A stretch of DNA of 64,000 nucleotides from Dulcicalothrix desertica PCC 7102. Lineage in GTDB: Bacteria; Cyanobacteriota; Cyanobacteriia; Cyanobacteriales; Nostocaceae. Numbering within the stretch: the first letter of the stretch is position 1; the number at the start of each line of letters is the position of its first letter. Positions 16,239 through 26,054 of this stretch are shown here, piece after piece. The translations under genes and the position numbers were made by a program. The notes beneath the pieces were generated by a model. The model was not told the DNA's origin. It did no database searches and saw only the letters and a list, made by a program, of their open reading frames with translations. The stretch covers positions 254,984-318,983 of the forward strand of contig NZ_RSCL01000011.1 of NCBI RefSeq assembly GCF_003991905.1, read 5' to 3'.

Positions 16239-18569
16239 TTGGTTCATATGAGTAAGAGTAAGTTAGTTACCCTGTCCTTATTAGGAGGAAATTTAAACCA
16301 AGGATTTCCTGTTGTTACAGCTCTACTCTCTCATCAAGACCAAAGCTTTAAAATTACAGGAAGTTTACCTGGTGTACCCGAATTAGTAAAACTTTATACA
16401 AAGTGGCAAATACTCTACGAAGCTGTACATCAACGTAAGCGCAACAACCAACGCATAAAAATGTATCAGCAGGATATCAATAATGTATCTATAAATGATT
16501 TTGATAGCGTGTGTAAAGAGCTACAATCAACTCTGAATACTTGGTTGAAATGTGAGTCGTTTCAGAATATTGAGCGACAGTTAAGAACGCTGCTTAGTCA
16601 AGATGATGAGATTAAGGTCATTATCGAAACAGATGTAATTTTACTGCATCGGTTGCCTTGGCATTTGTGGAATTTTTTCGACCATTATCCTTTTGCCGAG
16701 TTAGCTTTAAGTAATCATGAATATGGAACTCCGAGAGTCTCACGAACATCTTCGTCAGCTAAAGTCCGGATTTTGGCAGTTCTTGGTAGTAATTGTAATA
16801 TTAATATTGATGAAGACCGTTCTTTATTGCAAAAATTGAAAAATGCACAGATTACATTCATTGTCAATCCTACACGCATAGAGCTTGACGAACTTTTATG
16901 GAATCAGGATTGGGATATTCTATTTTTCGCTGGGCATAGCGATAGCAATGACGATATCGGTAAAATTTACATTAATCCCTGTGAGAGTTTAACAGTCATT
17001 CAACTCAAAAGTGCCCTTTCAAAGGCAATTGAGCGCGGTTTGAAGCTAGCAATTTTTAATTCTTGTGATGGAATGGGTTTGGCAAAAAGTCTTGCTGATT
17101 TGAATATACCACAAATAATTGTGATGCGTGAAAGAGTACCCGATTTAGTAGCGCAGAAGTTTCTAGAAAACTTTCTATTTGCTTTTGAAGAAGGCAAGTC
17201 ACTTTATTTAGCTATGCGAGAAGCGCGCGCAAAGCTTCAGGGTTTAGAGAATGATTATCCTTGTGCTAGTTGGTTGCCAGTTATCTACCAAAATCCTACT
17301 ACTGTTCCTACCACTTGGCAAGAATTGTGTGGTGCAGGCACCATTAAAACAAGTAAAACCTTCAAAATAGCCCACCTATCAAAAACAGTTGCTAGTACAT
17401 TAGTTGTAACTGCATCCGTAATTGGTCTAAGATACTTAGGTGTTTTTGAGAAACCGGAACTGCAAACCTTTGACCAAATGCTGGTATTGAGACCAAAGGA
17501 AGAATTAGAGTCAAAAGTCATAATTATTGAAGTCACAGAAGAATATATTCAATCTGTGCAGCGTAAAAATTTAGGTTTAAAATCTATTTCAGATAGTACA
17601 TTGGCTCAACTAATTAATAAATTACAAAAGCATCAACCTCAAGTAATTGGAGTAGATATTTACAGAGATTTTGCCGACCCAATTGATAAATTAAATCCAA
17701 TTCAACTTAATACTGAACTTAGTAAAAACAACGTTATTACTGTTTGTAAAGGTAAAGACTCTAAATATGACCCCCAAGGAATTAAACCACCAAATACACC
17801 TCTTGAGCGTCAGGGTTTTACCGATGCAGTTGAAGATATAGACGGTGTTGTTCGGCGCCAAATTCTCATGATGCCACAGGAAGCTTCTTCCCCCTGTCAA
17901 ACAAATGTATCATTGGCACTGCAATTAGCAAGTCGGTACTTATTTAGCAAAGGTATAAATTTTAGTGTTCATGAAGATTATATACAGTTTGGGGATAAAA
18001 TATTCAAAAGACTAAAGCCGGGTCGTAGTGGTGCCTATCAACGAGTAAATAATTTGGGCGGAATACAAATAACTATTAATTATAATGATACTGATTACAA
18101 ACGTATACCTTTAGAAGCTGTACTGAATAATCAATTGAATCAGGATGTTCTTAAAGATAAGATAGTAATTATAGGGGTTACAGCTAATTCAATTAGTGAC
18201 TACTGGTCTACTCCTTACAGTTCTATACGTGGAGCTTTAGAAAAAACACCAGGAGTATTTATACAAGCGCAACTAGTTAATCAATTAGTAGATGCAGTTT
18301 TAAATAAACGTCCAATTTTTAGAGTTTTACCTTATTGGGGTGATATTCTCTGGATATGCGGATGGTCTGGTGGCGCAAGTTTAATTGTTTGGCGCCTACA
18401 TTCCCACATGCAAAAAGCAGGCGCCATCGTTGGAACAATTATTGTATTATACGGAATTTGTACGATTACTCTTTATCAAGGATTATGGTTACCATTTATA
18501 CCTTCTGTTTTTGGTATTGTTGCTAGTGGCACAGCAGTCAGCCTGAAACAGCAAAAAATATCCGAATAA
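16239..18569 (+). CDS. CHAT protease domain fused to CHASE2 sensor, membrane protein
   Basis: 776 residues. Residues about 1-355 carry an N-terminal CHAT module with the caspase-like dyad: His233 in FFAGHS and Cys276 in FNSCDG, ending in ASWLPVIYQNP. A membrane segment (about 385-407) leads to a CHASE2 domain (about 408-690: FDQMLVLRP, VIIIEVTEE, VIGVDIYRDF, DGVVRRQ, GVTANSISDYWSTPYS), an extracytoplasmic sensor. Three hydrophobic helices close the protein (about 695-770). The predicted layout puts CHASE2 outside and CHAT in the cytoplasm. The TTG at 16239 is 5 bases after AAGGAG; the in-frame ATG at 16248 is 14 bases away, so TTG is preferred. The CHAT part is a close paralogue of that in the NACHT protein at 22620-25859. 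Confidence 0.88.
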   Translation: MVHMSKSKLVTLSLLGGNLNQGFPVVTALLSHQDQSFKITGSLPGVPELVKLYTKWQILYEAVHQRKRNNQRIKMYQQDINNVSINDFDSVCKELQSTLNTWLKCESFQNIERQLRTLLSQDDEIKVIIETDVILLHRLPWHLWNFFDHYPFAELALSNHEYGTPRVSRTSSSAKVRILAVLGSNCNINIDEDRSLLQKLKNAQITFIVNPTRIELDELLWNQDWDILFFAGHSDSNDDIGKIYINPCESLTVIQLKSALSKAIERGLKLAIFNSCDGMGLAKSLADLNIPQIIVMRERVPDLVAQKFLENFLFAFEEGKSLYLAMREARAKLQGLENDYPCASWLPVIYQNPTTVPTTWQELCGAGTIKTSKTFKIAHLSKTVASTLVVTASVIGLRYLGVFEKPELQTFDQMLVLRPKEELESKVIIIEVTEEYIQSVQRKNLGLKSISDSTLAQLINKLQKHQPQVIGVDIYRDFADPIDKLNPIQLNTELSKNNVITVCKGKDSKYDPQGIKPPNTPLERQGFTDAVEDIDGVVRRQILMMPQEASSPCQTNVSLALQLASRYLFSKGINFSVHEDYIQFGDKIFKRLKPGRSGAYQRVNNLGGIQITINYNDTDYKRIPLEAVLNNQLNQDVLKDKIVIIGVTANSISDYWSTPYSSIRGALEKTPGVFIQAQLVNQLVDAVLNKRPIFRVLPYWGDILWICGWSGGASLIVWRLHSHMQKAGAIVGTIIVLYGICTITLYQGLWLPFIPSVFGIVASGTAVSLKQQKISE

Positions 18570-18647
18570 ATGCATAATTATTTATTGGCGCCATTCTCCA
18601 GATATTAAAGTACCAATTTAGCTTTGTTTAAATATAGGAATGAATGC

Positions 18648-21476
18648 ATGATTGGAATTACACGTTTTTTCTTGCATATGGTAGTTACAATTTGTAGTAC
18701 AGCTTTGCTTGCTAATAGCTCATATGCTCAAATCCTTCCAGATACGACTCTTCTGAATAAATCCAATGTGATAAATTCGGGTAATACTAGGGTTATTTCT
18801 GGTGGAACGACAGTAGGTGCCAATCTATTCCATAGTTTCTCTGAGTTCTCTATTCCCAGTAGCGCAACAGTTTTGTTTAATAATGCACTGGATATTCAAA
18901 ACATTATTAGTCGAGTAACGGGTAAATCGACCTCTGTTATTAATGGTTTAATCCAATCCAATGGTACAGCTAATTTGTTTTTAATTAATCCCAATGGGAT
19001 TATTTTTGGCAAAGATGCTAGTTTGAACATTGGCGGTTCCTTTGTTGCCACAACAGCTGATGCTGTTAGGTTCGGGCAGAGCGAATTCTTCAGTGCCTCA
19101 AATCCAGAAGCACCTTCACCGTTGTTAACAGTAAATCCAAATGCCTTATTATTCAATCAAATTGTAGCAGCCCCAATTCAAAATAGTTCAATTGCACCAG
19201 CAGGGAAAAATCCAGCGGGTCTTCAAGTATCTGGTTTACGTGTTAGAGATGGAAAGAGTTTGCTGTTAGTAGGTGGTAAAGTCAACATAGATGGTGGTCA
19301 ATTAAATGCTTTTGGTGGTCGAGTTGAGTTGTCCGGATTGGCATCAACAGGAACTGTAGCGCTTCAAATAGAACAGGACAACTTTCGCCTAAGCTCTTTT
19401 GATGAAAGCGCGATGAAAGCGGATGTTTCTTTAGCTAATCAATCTCGTGTGTCTGTAGAAGCTGGTGGTGGTGGAAGTATTGCAGTTAACGCACGGAATT
19501 TAGAAGTTTCGGGTGCAAGTGTAGTGAGTGCCGGAATTGGAAATGGTTTGGGTACCGCCAATAGAGTTGCGGGTGATATTACGCTCAATGCCACAGAGGA
19601 GATAAAAGTGGATGGGGCAGGAAGCTATGTTTTTAATCGGGTAAGACCACAAGCAGTAGGCAATGGAGGAAATGTAACTGTTAATACCCGTGAATTGCTA
19701 GTACGGAATGGAGCGCAGGTTGGCACTAGCACATTTGGCGCCGGAAATGGTGGAAATTTAGAAGTTTCGGCACAAACTGTGCAATTGATTGGTAGATCTG
19801 CCCAGTTTCGTACTAGCTTGTATGCAGCCACAAACGCAAACGCAATTGGTAATGGAGGAAACTTGACGATTAAGGCTGGTTCGTTACTGGTTCAGGATGG
19901 GGCACAGGTTAGTTCTGATACATTTGGTGCAGGCAAAGGAGGTTCTTTAACTGTAAATGCCAACATAATTAATATTATTGGTGCAAGTGGCTTGTTTGCT
20001 CAACAAAATACTAGAGGCGCAACAGGAAAAGTAGGAGATTTGACTATTAATACTAAAACGTTGTCAGTACGGGATGGAGCAAAAGTTAGCGGTGGCACAT
20101 TCGGAGCAGGTAAGGGCGGAAATTTAAATGTAAATGCTGACACTGTGTCCGTTATTGGTAGCGATATTGTTAATGGTTCTTCCAGTCGTTTGTCCACTCA
20201 AAATTACCGAGGTGCAACAGGGAATGCAGGAGATTTGACAATTACTGCAAAAACTTTATCAGTACAGGATGGGGCACAAGTTAGCAGTGGCACATTTGGT
20301 GCAGGTGAGAGCGGGAATTTGAAGGTAAATGTTGACACTGTGTCCGTTGCTGGTAACAATACTTTTGATGCTACTTCCAGTAAGTTGACAACTCAGAATG
20401 AAGGCGTAACAGGGAATGCAGGAAATTTGACGATTACTGGAAAAACCTTGTTAATACGAGATGGAGGGCAAATTGGCACTGGTATATTTGGTGGAGGCAA
20501 TGGGGGAAATTTGACAGTAAATGTTGATACTGTGCAAGTAATTGGTAACAATACTTTTGATGGCTCTCGCAGCGGCTTATTTACCAGTACTGGGCAAAAT
20601 TCAACAGGAGCAGCGGGAGATTTAAAGATTAATGCCCAACAGTTACTTGTTGGAGATAAAGCGGGAGTATTTGTAAAAAGTTTAGGACTTGGTAATGCGG
20701 GTAACTTATCTATTAATGCTCGCTCCATCACTTTGGACGATGGCACTCTTAGCGGTGACACACGCAGTATCAAGACCAATCCTAATAAATCACAGGCGAC
20801 TATCACCCTGCAAGTGAAAGATTTATTATTGCTACGTCGTGGCAGTAATATCACTACTAACGCCACAGGAGAAAATGTTATCGGTGGTGATATTAATATC
20901 TATACTAATATTCTTGCCGCATTTCAAAACAGTGATATTACCGCTAACTCTGATGACTATCGTGGTGGTAATGTCATAATTAATACCAGAAGTCTCTTTG
21001 GCATTCAATTTCGGGATGTAGCTTCGCGCATCACAAGCGACATTACTGCTAGCGGGGCAACGCGCGAGTTAAGCGGTAATGTAGAAATTACAACACCCGA
21101 TATTGATCCCACTAACAGCTTAATTGAACTTTCTACTAATCTAGTTGATGCCTCCCAACAAATTTCTACTGCTTGCACTCCCGGAAGTCGTCAATACAAT
21201 AATTCTTTTGTCGCTACAGGACGTTCAGGACTACCCATAAGTCCCACTGAGCCATTACAAGACCAAAATACTTATAGTGCCTGGGTAAGATTTCAAGGCA
21301 AACCAGAAAACTTGAATACCGCGAGCACAAATAAGCCTCCCTTAATTGCAGCTAATCCAACTATTATAGAAGCTTCGGGTTGGATAGCTGATACTCGTGG
21401 GAATATAGAATTGGTGGCGCCTGATAAAGTTTCTCCAAAAATTAAACATTCTTTTTCTTGTACTAATTCAAAGTAA
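18648..21476 (+). CDS. TPS-type exoprotein (filamentous haemagglutinin N-terminal domain)
   Basis: 942 residues from ATG 18648, which has AGGA 8 bases upstream; an upstream TTG is less likely. Signal peptide 1-28 (ends NSSYAQ). Residues about 30-280 are the TPS secretion domain: QILPDTTLLNKSNV, FHSFSEFSIP, NLFLINPNGIIFGKDASLN. The middle consists of beta-helix repeats (GNGGNLTVN, LLVQDGAQVSSDTFGAGKGG) of about 60-70 residues. The C-terminus includes a small cysteine pair (STACTP, SFSCTNSK). TpsA proteins are threaded out by a TpsB/FhaC barrel, but no TpsB gene is in the window. It is 78 bases after the CHAT-CHASE2 gene on the same strand, probably in the same unit. Confidence 0.9.
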   Translation: MIGITRFFLHMVVTICSTALLANSSYAQILPDTTLLNKSNVINSGNTRVISGGTTVGANLFHSFSEFSIPSSATVLFNNALDIQNIISRVTGKSTSVINGLIQSNGTANLFLINPNGIIFGKDASLNIGGSFVATTADAVRFGQSEFFSASNPEAPSPLLTVNPNALLFNQIVAAPIQNSSIAPAGKNPAGLQVSGLRVRDGKSLLLVGGKVNIDGGQLNAFGGRVELSGLASTGTVALQIEQDNFRLSSFDESAMKADVSLANQSRVSVEAGGGGSIAVNARNLEVSGASVVSAGIGNGLGTANRVAGDITLNATEEIKVDGAGSYVFNRVRPQAVGNGGNVTVNTRELLVRNGAQVGTSTFGAGNGGNLEVSAQTVQLIGRSAQFRTSLYAATNANAIGNGGNLTIKAGSLLVQDGAQVSSDTFGAGKGGSLTVNANIINIIGASGLFAQQNTRGATGKVGDLTINTKTLSVRDGAKVSGGTFGAGKGGNLNVNADTVSVIGSDIVNGSSSRLSTQNYRGATGNAGDLTITAKTLSVQDGAQVSSGTFGAGESGNLKVNVDTVSVAGNNTFDATSSKLTTQNEGVTGNAGNLTITGKTLLIRDGGQIGTGIFGGGNGGNLTVNVDTVQVIGNNTFDGSRSGLFTSTGQNSTGAAGDLKINAQQLLVGDKAGVFVKSLGLGNAGNLSINARSITLDDGTLSGDTRSIKTNPNKSQATITLQVKDLLLLRRGSNITTNATGENVIGGDINIYTNILAAFQNSDITANSDDYRGGNVIINTRSLFGIQFRDVASRITSDITASGATRELSGNVEITTPDIDPTNSLIELSTNLVDASQQISTACTPGSRQYNNSFVATGRSGLPISPTEPLQDQNTYSAWVRFQGKPENLNTASTNKPPLIAANPTIIEASGWIADTRGNIELVAPDKVSPKIKHSFSCTNSK

Positions 21477-21576
21477 AACCCGCACATTGTAGAGACGCGA
21501 TTAAACCCTTGTTTCTACAAGGTTTCAGTTCAATTACTTATTTTAATGAGCGGTAAACTAAATCCTTTGATGCGAA

Positions 21577-22562
21577 ATGACCAAAATCGTTTGTTGCGAC
21601 TATATTATTATTGGTGCCGCTTCTGCTGGGAGCATAGTAGCTTCAAAACTTGCTGCTCATGACTCAGGTGTAAGTATTCTCCTTCTGGAAGCTGGAGGAA
21701 GTGCAGACAACCCACAAATGTGGGCGCCAAGCAACTGGTTTGAAGTTTTGCAGAAATATCCAGAAATTGGGTAGGGCAAATGCTCCGCATTACGTTCCGT
21801 AAGACTCCACTCGCTTGGGACTATTTATACCTTATCTGACTTTTCAAACATCCTCTTATAATGCCGATTACAATACTAGCGATAATCAATATGGATACAC
21901 TTTGTTTCTATTTAATATAACTAATTCATCTAATTTGATTCGAGAAACCACATATAGCACTTACCAACCACAACAATATCAGAATGTAACCGTGATAAGT
22001 AAGGCTTTTGTAACTCGAATTTTATTTGAGGGTGCTTCTTCAGTTGGTGTTGAGTATATTAAAGAAGGTCAACAAAACTTGGCTTACGTACAAAATGAAA
22101 TTATTCTGAGTGCAGGCGCCATTTCAAGTCCAAAAATTTTAATGCTTTCTGGTATCGGCGACGAAAACGAATTAAGAAAGTTTGATATTCCTGTAGTTGC
22201 AAACGTTCCAGAAGTTGGTAAAAATTTATATGACGACCTGTTTGTAAGTGTTGGATTCTCTATTCCCGAAAACTCTTATGTGCCATTCTATTCCTATAGT
22301 TTAGCTCCGGCAGTGATTTTCGGCTCTACAAAAAATAATCCGCTGTATTGTTGACATAGAATCTTCAGTAGGTGTTGGAACACTAAAAGGTTTTCCAGGT
22401 TTAAAAAATTCTTTTTGGTTGTGGCCAAATGTCATGCACATGAATAGTAGAGGAACTGTTAGTTTACGCTCAAGCGCTGCTTATGATCCTCCTCTCGTTG
22501 ACCCTGGATACCTAACGGCGCCAGAAGATTTACAGATGTGTAAAACGGCACTTCAATTTTGA
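21577..22562 (+). pseudogene. GMC oxidoreductase relic
   Basis: Starts as a normal GMC flavoenzyme with a dinucleotide fold (DYIIIGAASAGSIVASKLA, LLLEAGGSADNP) but stops at 21772, where an 86-base repeat has replaced roughly 110 codons, including the usual GGSS(S/T)N region. The frame then resumes (YNADYN... GVEYIKEG, EIILSAGAISSPKILMLSGIGD), is frameshifted near 22350, and ends at 22562 before the catalytic HPAGTCKMG motif. The intact homologue is at 35764-37407. No function expected. Confidence 0.88.
21772..21857. repeat. 86-base dispersed repeat, family D, truncated copy
   Basis: Matches 33068-33153 in reverse orientation with about three differences (TCAGATAAGGTATAAA, CCCAAGCGAGTGGAGTC, CGGAGCATTTGCCCT on the minus strand). 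It ends with ACTTTTCAAACATCCTCTTA, the terminus of the larger element at 33068-33363. It interrupts the GMC relic. Confidence 0.8.
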
Positions 22563-22619
22563 TCTGAATTAACTTGCTTTCAGCTTAATATCTAATTCGT
22601 ATGACTGATTTCAATTTAT

Positions 22620-25600
22620 TCACTTCTTTGAGAATGGCAATAGCAATGTATCTAGAATCTCTCGCCTCTTGAGTTTGCTGACGTTACAATTACTGTTGAG
22701 GCAGTTGAGTAACAACCGCGATGCGTTATAATACTGCTTTAGAAGTTCTTTTTGGGAGTCACTAAACTGCCAGTCGAAACCAATGTTACGATGTTGAATA
22801 GCTATTGCTCTCAATTGTTGAATCCAAATAGTACCGTTTTTCTCCCACCATTGCTTGTACTCCGGTGAATGACTTTCATTCGTTAGAAGTTGGTCTTTGA
22901 GTTGTTGCAATTGATTTTGCAATGTATCGTCAGTGTCGCTGACGTAGTAGTTAGTTGTATCAAAGTTACTAACGTACTGGCTGGTAATTTCAAGGATACG
23001 AACAAGAACAATATCTAGCGCAATTTCGATGTCGAGGACACGAGTGAGGAGGTAGTAGTCGATATCACAGTCGTCCTTGAAACCATGCTCAAAGGCAATA
23101 GCACGCTCGCGGTCATTATTAAGATTAAGGCAATAGGCAAAAGTAATAGCACGCTTAAGGTCAGTATTGATGTCAATTATTGGGTTGTGAGCAAGAATGT
23201 AAACGATATTGCGAGTAAGAGTAAAGTCTATACCAGAGTCAAAAACAATATTATAGATTAGGTCGTGGTCAAGGTCATGGACAACATTGCAGTAAAAAGC
23301 TCGAACTGCTGCAGGTGTATAAGGCGCCTTTACAGAAGAGGCTTTTTCATTAACCCAAGAGTGAAACTTTGTCAAATATTCATCAGTCGCTAAAAGTGCA
23401 TCAACTCGCTGTTTCATAAGATGCAACAAATTATCTGGACTTGTCAACATCTCGGTTGTTAACAAAAAGATTTCTTGCCAATTTGTTTGAGTGATATGCT
23501 CGACTAACTTTTCTAAATCTGACCTTTGCTTTATTGCCCTAGCAACAAAATACTCCTGAAATGTTAAATGAGAGAATGAATAAATGCCCTTTGCCTGTTC
23601 TATTAATAACCCATGTTGTGCTTCAATCGATTTCAACACTGTTTCGCTGTTTAGTCTCAATAATTCCGGGCCAGGGTCAATATCTCGTAAGTTGCTGATA
23701 AAGTCAGCAATGTATTCCTCAACTAGCTCTTGCTCAAAGAAGTAAGCTCCCTGTTCAAAAGTTTTTAAAGCTATTTGGCACAGTAAATCTTCTTTATGCT
23801 TCACGGACAGTTTTTTACAAACCTGCTGCCGTTCGTGATAAATTTTAGCATCCCATTGTTTCAGTAATAGCCTCAATGCTTCCTGATAAAGCTGAGAAAG
23901 CTTTTTAGGGAAAGTTTCTTTATCTCCAAATGCTAAACACAGCAGCGTCAGGAGCAAGGGATTTGTTGCAAGCTCTTGAATTGACTTATTCTGCTTCAAT
24001 TTCTGGATAAAGTGTTCTGCCTTTGTTGAAGTGTTATGTGTAGAAAACCAATTTTTTGCAAAAATGACGATTTGTTCTTCATCAAAATCTGCTAACTCCA
24101 CTTCTGTAAACCGTTCAAAAACGTATTCGTTGGCTGCAATTCGACAGGTAAGAATAAATTTATTGTTATAAAATCGGTCAGAAATTTCCTGTATTTGCTG
24201 TATAACTCGTTTTGTATGTTCCTCTCGAACTTCATCCAAACCATCAAGTAACAAAAGTAACTTCCCTTGTCTTAATAGCTGCTCTACTTTAACATTAGCA
24301 TTTGTTATTTCCAAAAGCGATAACTCTTGAGTAATATATTCTAGAATATTTAGTTTTTCAAGTGTTTCTGCAAAATTTTTCAGACTAATAAAAATAGGTA
24401 TGCAGTTATTCTGTAAATTATTGTAAATACACTGTATTGCCAAATACTTTAAAAATGTAGTCTTTCCTGCTCCTGGTTTACCCAACACTATCAGCTTATT
24501 ATACCGCTGCACTGCTTCGTATCCCGGCAGCCGCTCTCTAGTTCTACTGCTAAGGTCAACACGGTCTAATGTTTCTGCATCTTTTAACAGGTCTTCAATT
24601 TCTAGGCGCCTGTGTTTAGTAATTATATGTAAAACATTAACATTAGTGTAAATGTAACCTAAATTAATAGGGTTAGCCATATCTAACACCCGTATATAGC
24701 TCAGGCGTTCTTGAATATACAGTTTTATCTTTTCACGTAAATCTTCTATTGAGGTATCAACGTTGGCTAAATTTATGCATAACTCTTGCCAATTTAGAGT
24801 ATGTTCAGCAGGGTTCTGATAAATCATAGGTAGCCAAGAGGCGCCGGGAAATTCATCTTCTAAACCCTGTAATCTTAAACGTGCATAACGCACCGCTAAA
24901 TAGAAAGATTGACCACTAGAAAAAGCTCCCAAAAAATATTTTACAAACTCTTGTGCTACAAAATCGGGTATTTCTTCGCGCATCACAACAATTTGAGGAA
25001 TATGCAAATCACTTAACTCTTGTGCAAGTCCCAAACCATCACAAGAATTAAAAATAGCTATTTTTAAACCGCGTGAAACAGCATGTGTTAAAGCATTCTT
25101 CAACTCGCTTATTTTTAAACTACTGGTTTGATTTATATATATCTGACCTTTATTACCCTGACTATGGCTATGCCCTGCAAAAAACAAAATATCCCAACCT
25201 TGCTCGTCCCAAAGCCACTTATCTAACTCCTGACGTGAAGGCTCTACTAAAAATACTGTTGATGCACGTGGTAATTGTTCTAAAATATTTCTATCTTGTT
25301 GAACATCAATACCTTGACTATCACCCAAAATTGCCAATATTCTAACTTGATTTTTCTTCGGTTTACGTAATGCTTTAACTCGCTCATATTTTGAAGTACT
25401 TACAGCTACTTCGCATAATTGGTAATGCTCAACAAAATTCCACAAATGCCAAGGTAACCGTTGCAAGAGAATATCGTTCGCTTCAATAATAACCTGAAAT
25501 TCTTCATCTAAAGCCAGTTTCTCTCGTAATTTTTGGTCAATGGGGCGAAATGAATCAGAGTTGAGCCAAGAATTTATAGCTTCATATAACTGCTCTTGAA

Positions 25601-25859
25601 TTTGACTAAAACCTACTTCACTAATATTATTTAAATCTGTAGAATTTATTTTGATTCTTAAATGGCTTCCAAATCGGTTATAAAGTGCTTTATATATTAA
25701 TTTAAAGTGTTTATAAAGTTCATAAATTTCCGGAGCAGCAGGTAAACTACCTGTAAATTTTATCGGACGGGAGTTATTTTCCCACAATTGTGCAGTCACA
25801 GGAGAAAAGCCATCCTTTAAATTACCTTTCTCCATATTGATTACAACAAATTTACTCAT
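22620..25859 (-). CDS. CHAT-NACHT protein (NLR-like, caspase-like effector)
   Basis: 1079 residues. N-terminal CHAT domain about 1-352 with His230 (FFAGHSHS) and Cys273 (FNSCDG). After a linker, a NACHT NTPase: Walker A LGKPGAGKTTFL (about 459-470), Walker B LLLLLDGLDE (about 534-543), sensor-like FILTCR, NPLLLTLLC and SHLTFQEYFVARA of the winged-helix part (about 775-790). The C-terminal 250 residues have short D/R/A-rich repeats (DLKRAITFAYCLNLNNDRERAIAFE in pieces) typical of cyanobacterial NACHT proteins and likely ligand-sensing. The architecture, effector + STAND switch + sensor, is that of bacterial NLR-like proteins, some of which defend against phage. Convergent to the broken GMC gene and divergent from TPR-CHAT. 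Confidence 0.9.
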   Translation of the reverse strand: MSKFVVINMEKGNLKDGFSPVTAQLWENNSRPIKFTGSLPAAPEIYELYKHFKLIYKALYNRFGSHLRIKINSTDLNNISEVGFSQIQEQLYEAINSWLNSDSFRPIDQKLREKLALDEEFQVIIEANDILLQRLPWHLWNFVEHYQLCEVAVSTSKYERVKALRKPKKNQVRILAILGDSQGIDVQQDRNILEQLPRASTVFLVEPSRQELDKWLWDEQGWDILFFAGHSHSQGNKGQIYINQTSSLKISELKNALTHAVSRGLKIAIFNSCDGLGLAQELSDLHIPQIVVMREEIPDFVAQEFVKYFLGAFSSGQSFYLAVRYARLRLQGLEDEFPGASWLPMIYQNPAEHTLNWQELCINLANVDTSIEDLREKIKLYIQERLSYIRVLDMANPINLGYIYTNVNVLHIITKHRRLEIEDLLKDAETLDRVDLSSRTRERLPGYEAVQRYNKLIVLGKPGAGKTTFLKYLAIQCIYNNLQNNCIPIFISLKNFAETLEKLNILEYITQELSLLEITNANVKVEQLLRQGKLLLLLDGLDEVREEHTKRVIQQIQEISDRFYNNKFILTCRIAANEYVFERFTEVELADFDEEQIVIFAKNWFSTHNTSTKAEHFIQKLKQNKSIQELATNPLLLTLLCLAFGDKETFPKKLSQLYQEALRLLLKQWDAKIYHERQQVCKKLSVKHKEDLLCQIALKTFEQGAYFFEQELVEEYIADFISNLRDIDPGPELLRLNSETVLKSIEAQHGLLIEQAKGIYSFSHLTFQEYFVARAIKQRSDLEKLVEHITQTNWQEIFLLTTEMLTSPDNLLHLMKQRVDALLATDEYLTKFHSWVNEKASSVKAPYTPAAVRAFYCNVVHDLDHDLIYNIVFDSGIDFTLTRNIVYILAHNPIIDINTDLKRAITFAYCLNLNNDRERAIAFEHGFKDDCDIDYYLLTRVLDIEIALDIVLVRILEITSQYVSNFDTTNYYVSDTDDTLQNQLQQLKDQLLTNESHSPEYKQWWEKNGTIWIQQLRAIAIQHRNIGFDWQFSDSQKELLKQYYNASRLLLNCLNSNCNVSKLKRREILDTLLLPFSKK

Positions 25860-26054
25860 CGTTAATTATAAAATAGTTATAAGTCAGGAACTAAACTTTT
25901 AATAATCTATTATAGCAAATTTCATGTCGGCACCAGTACTACCCCATTGGCACATCATCCACCACTTACAACTTAAAAAATCCGTGGTGAATAAATTGAC
26001 TATACTTGCCTCTATATTATTATAAAGGGTTCGATAACTGAGGAAAAGCAGAGT

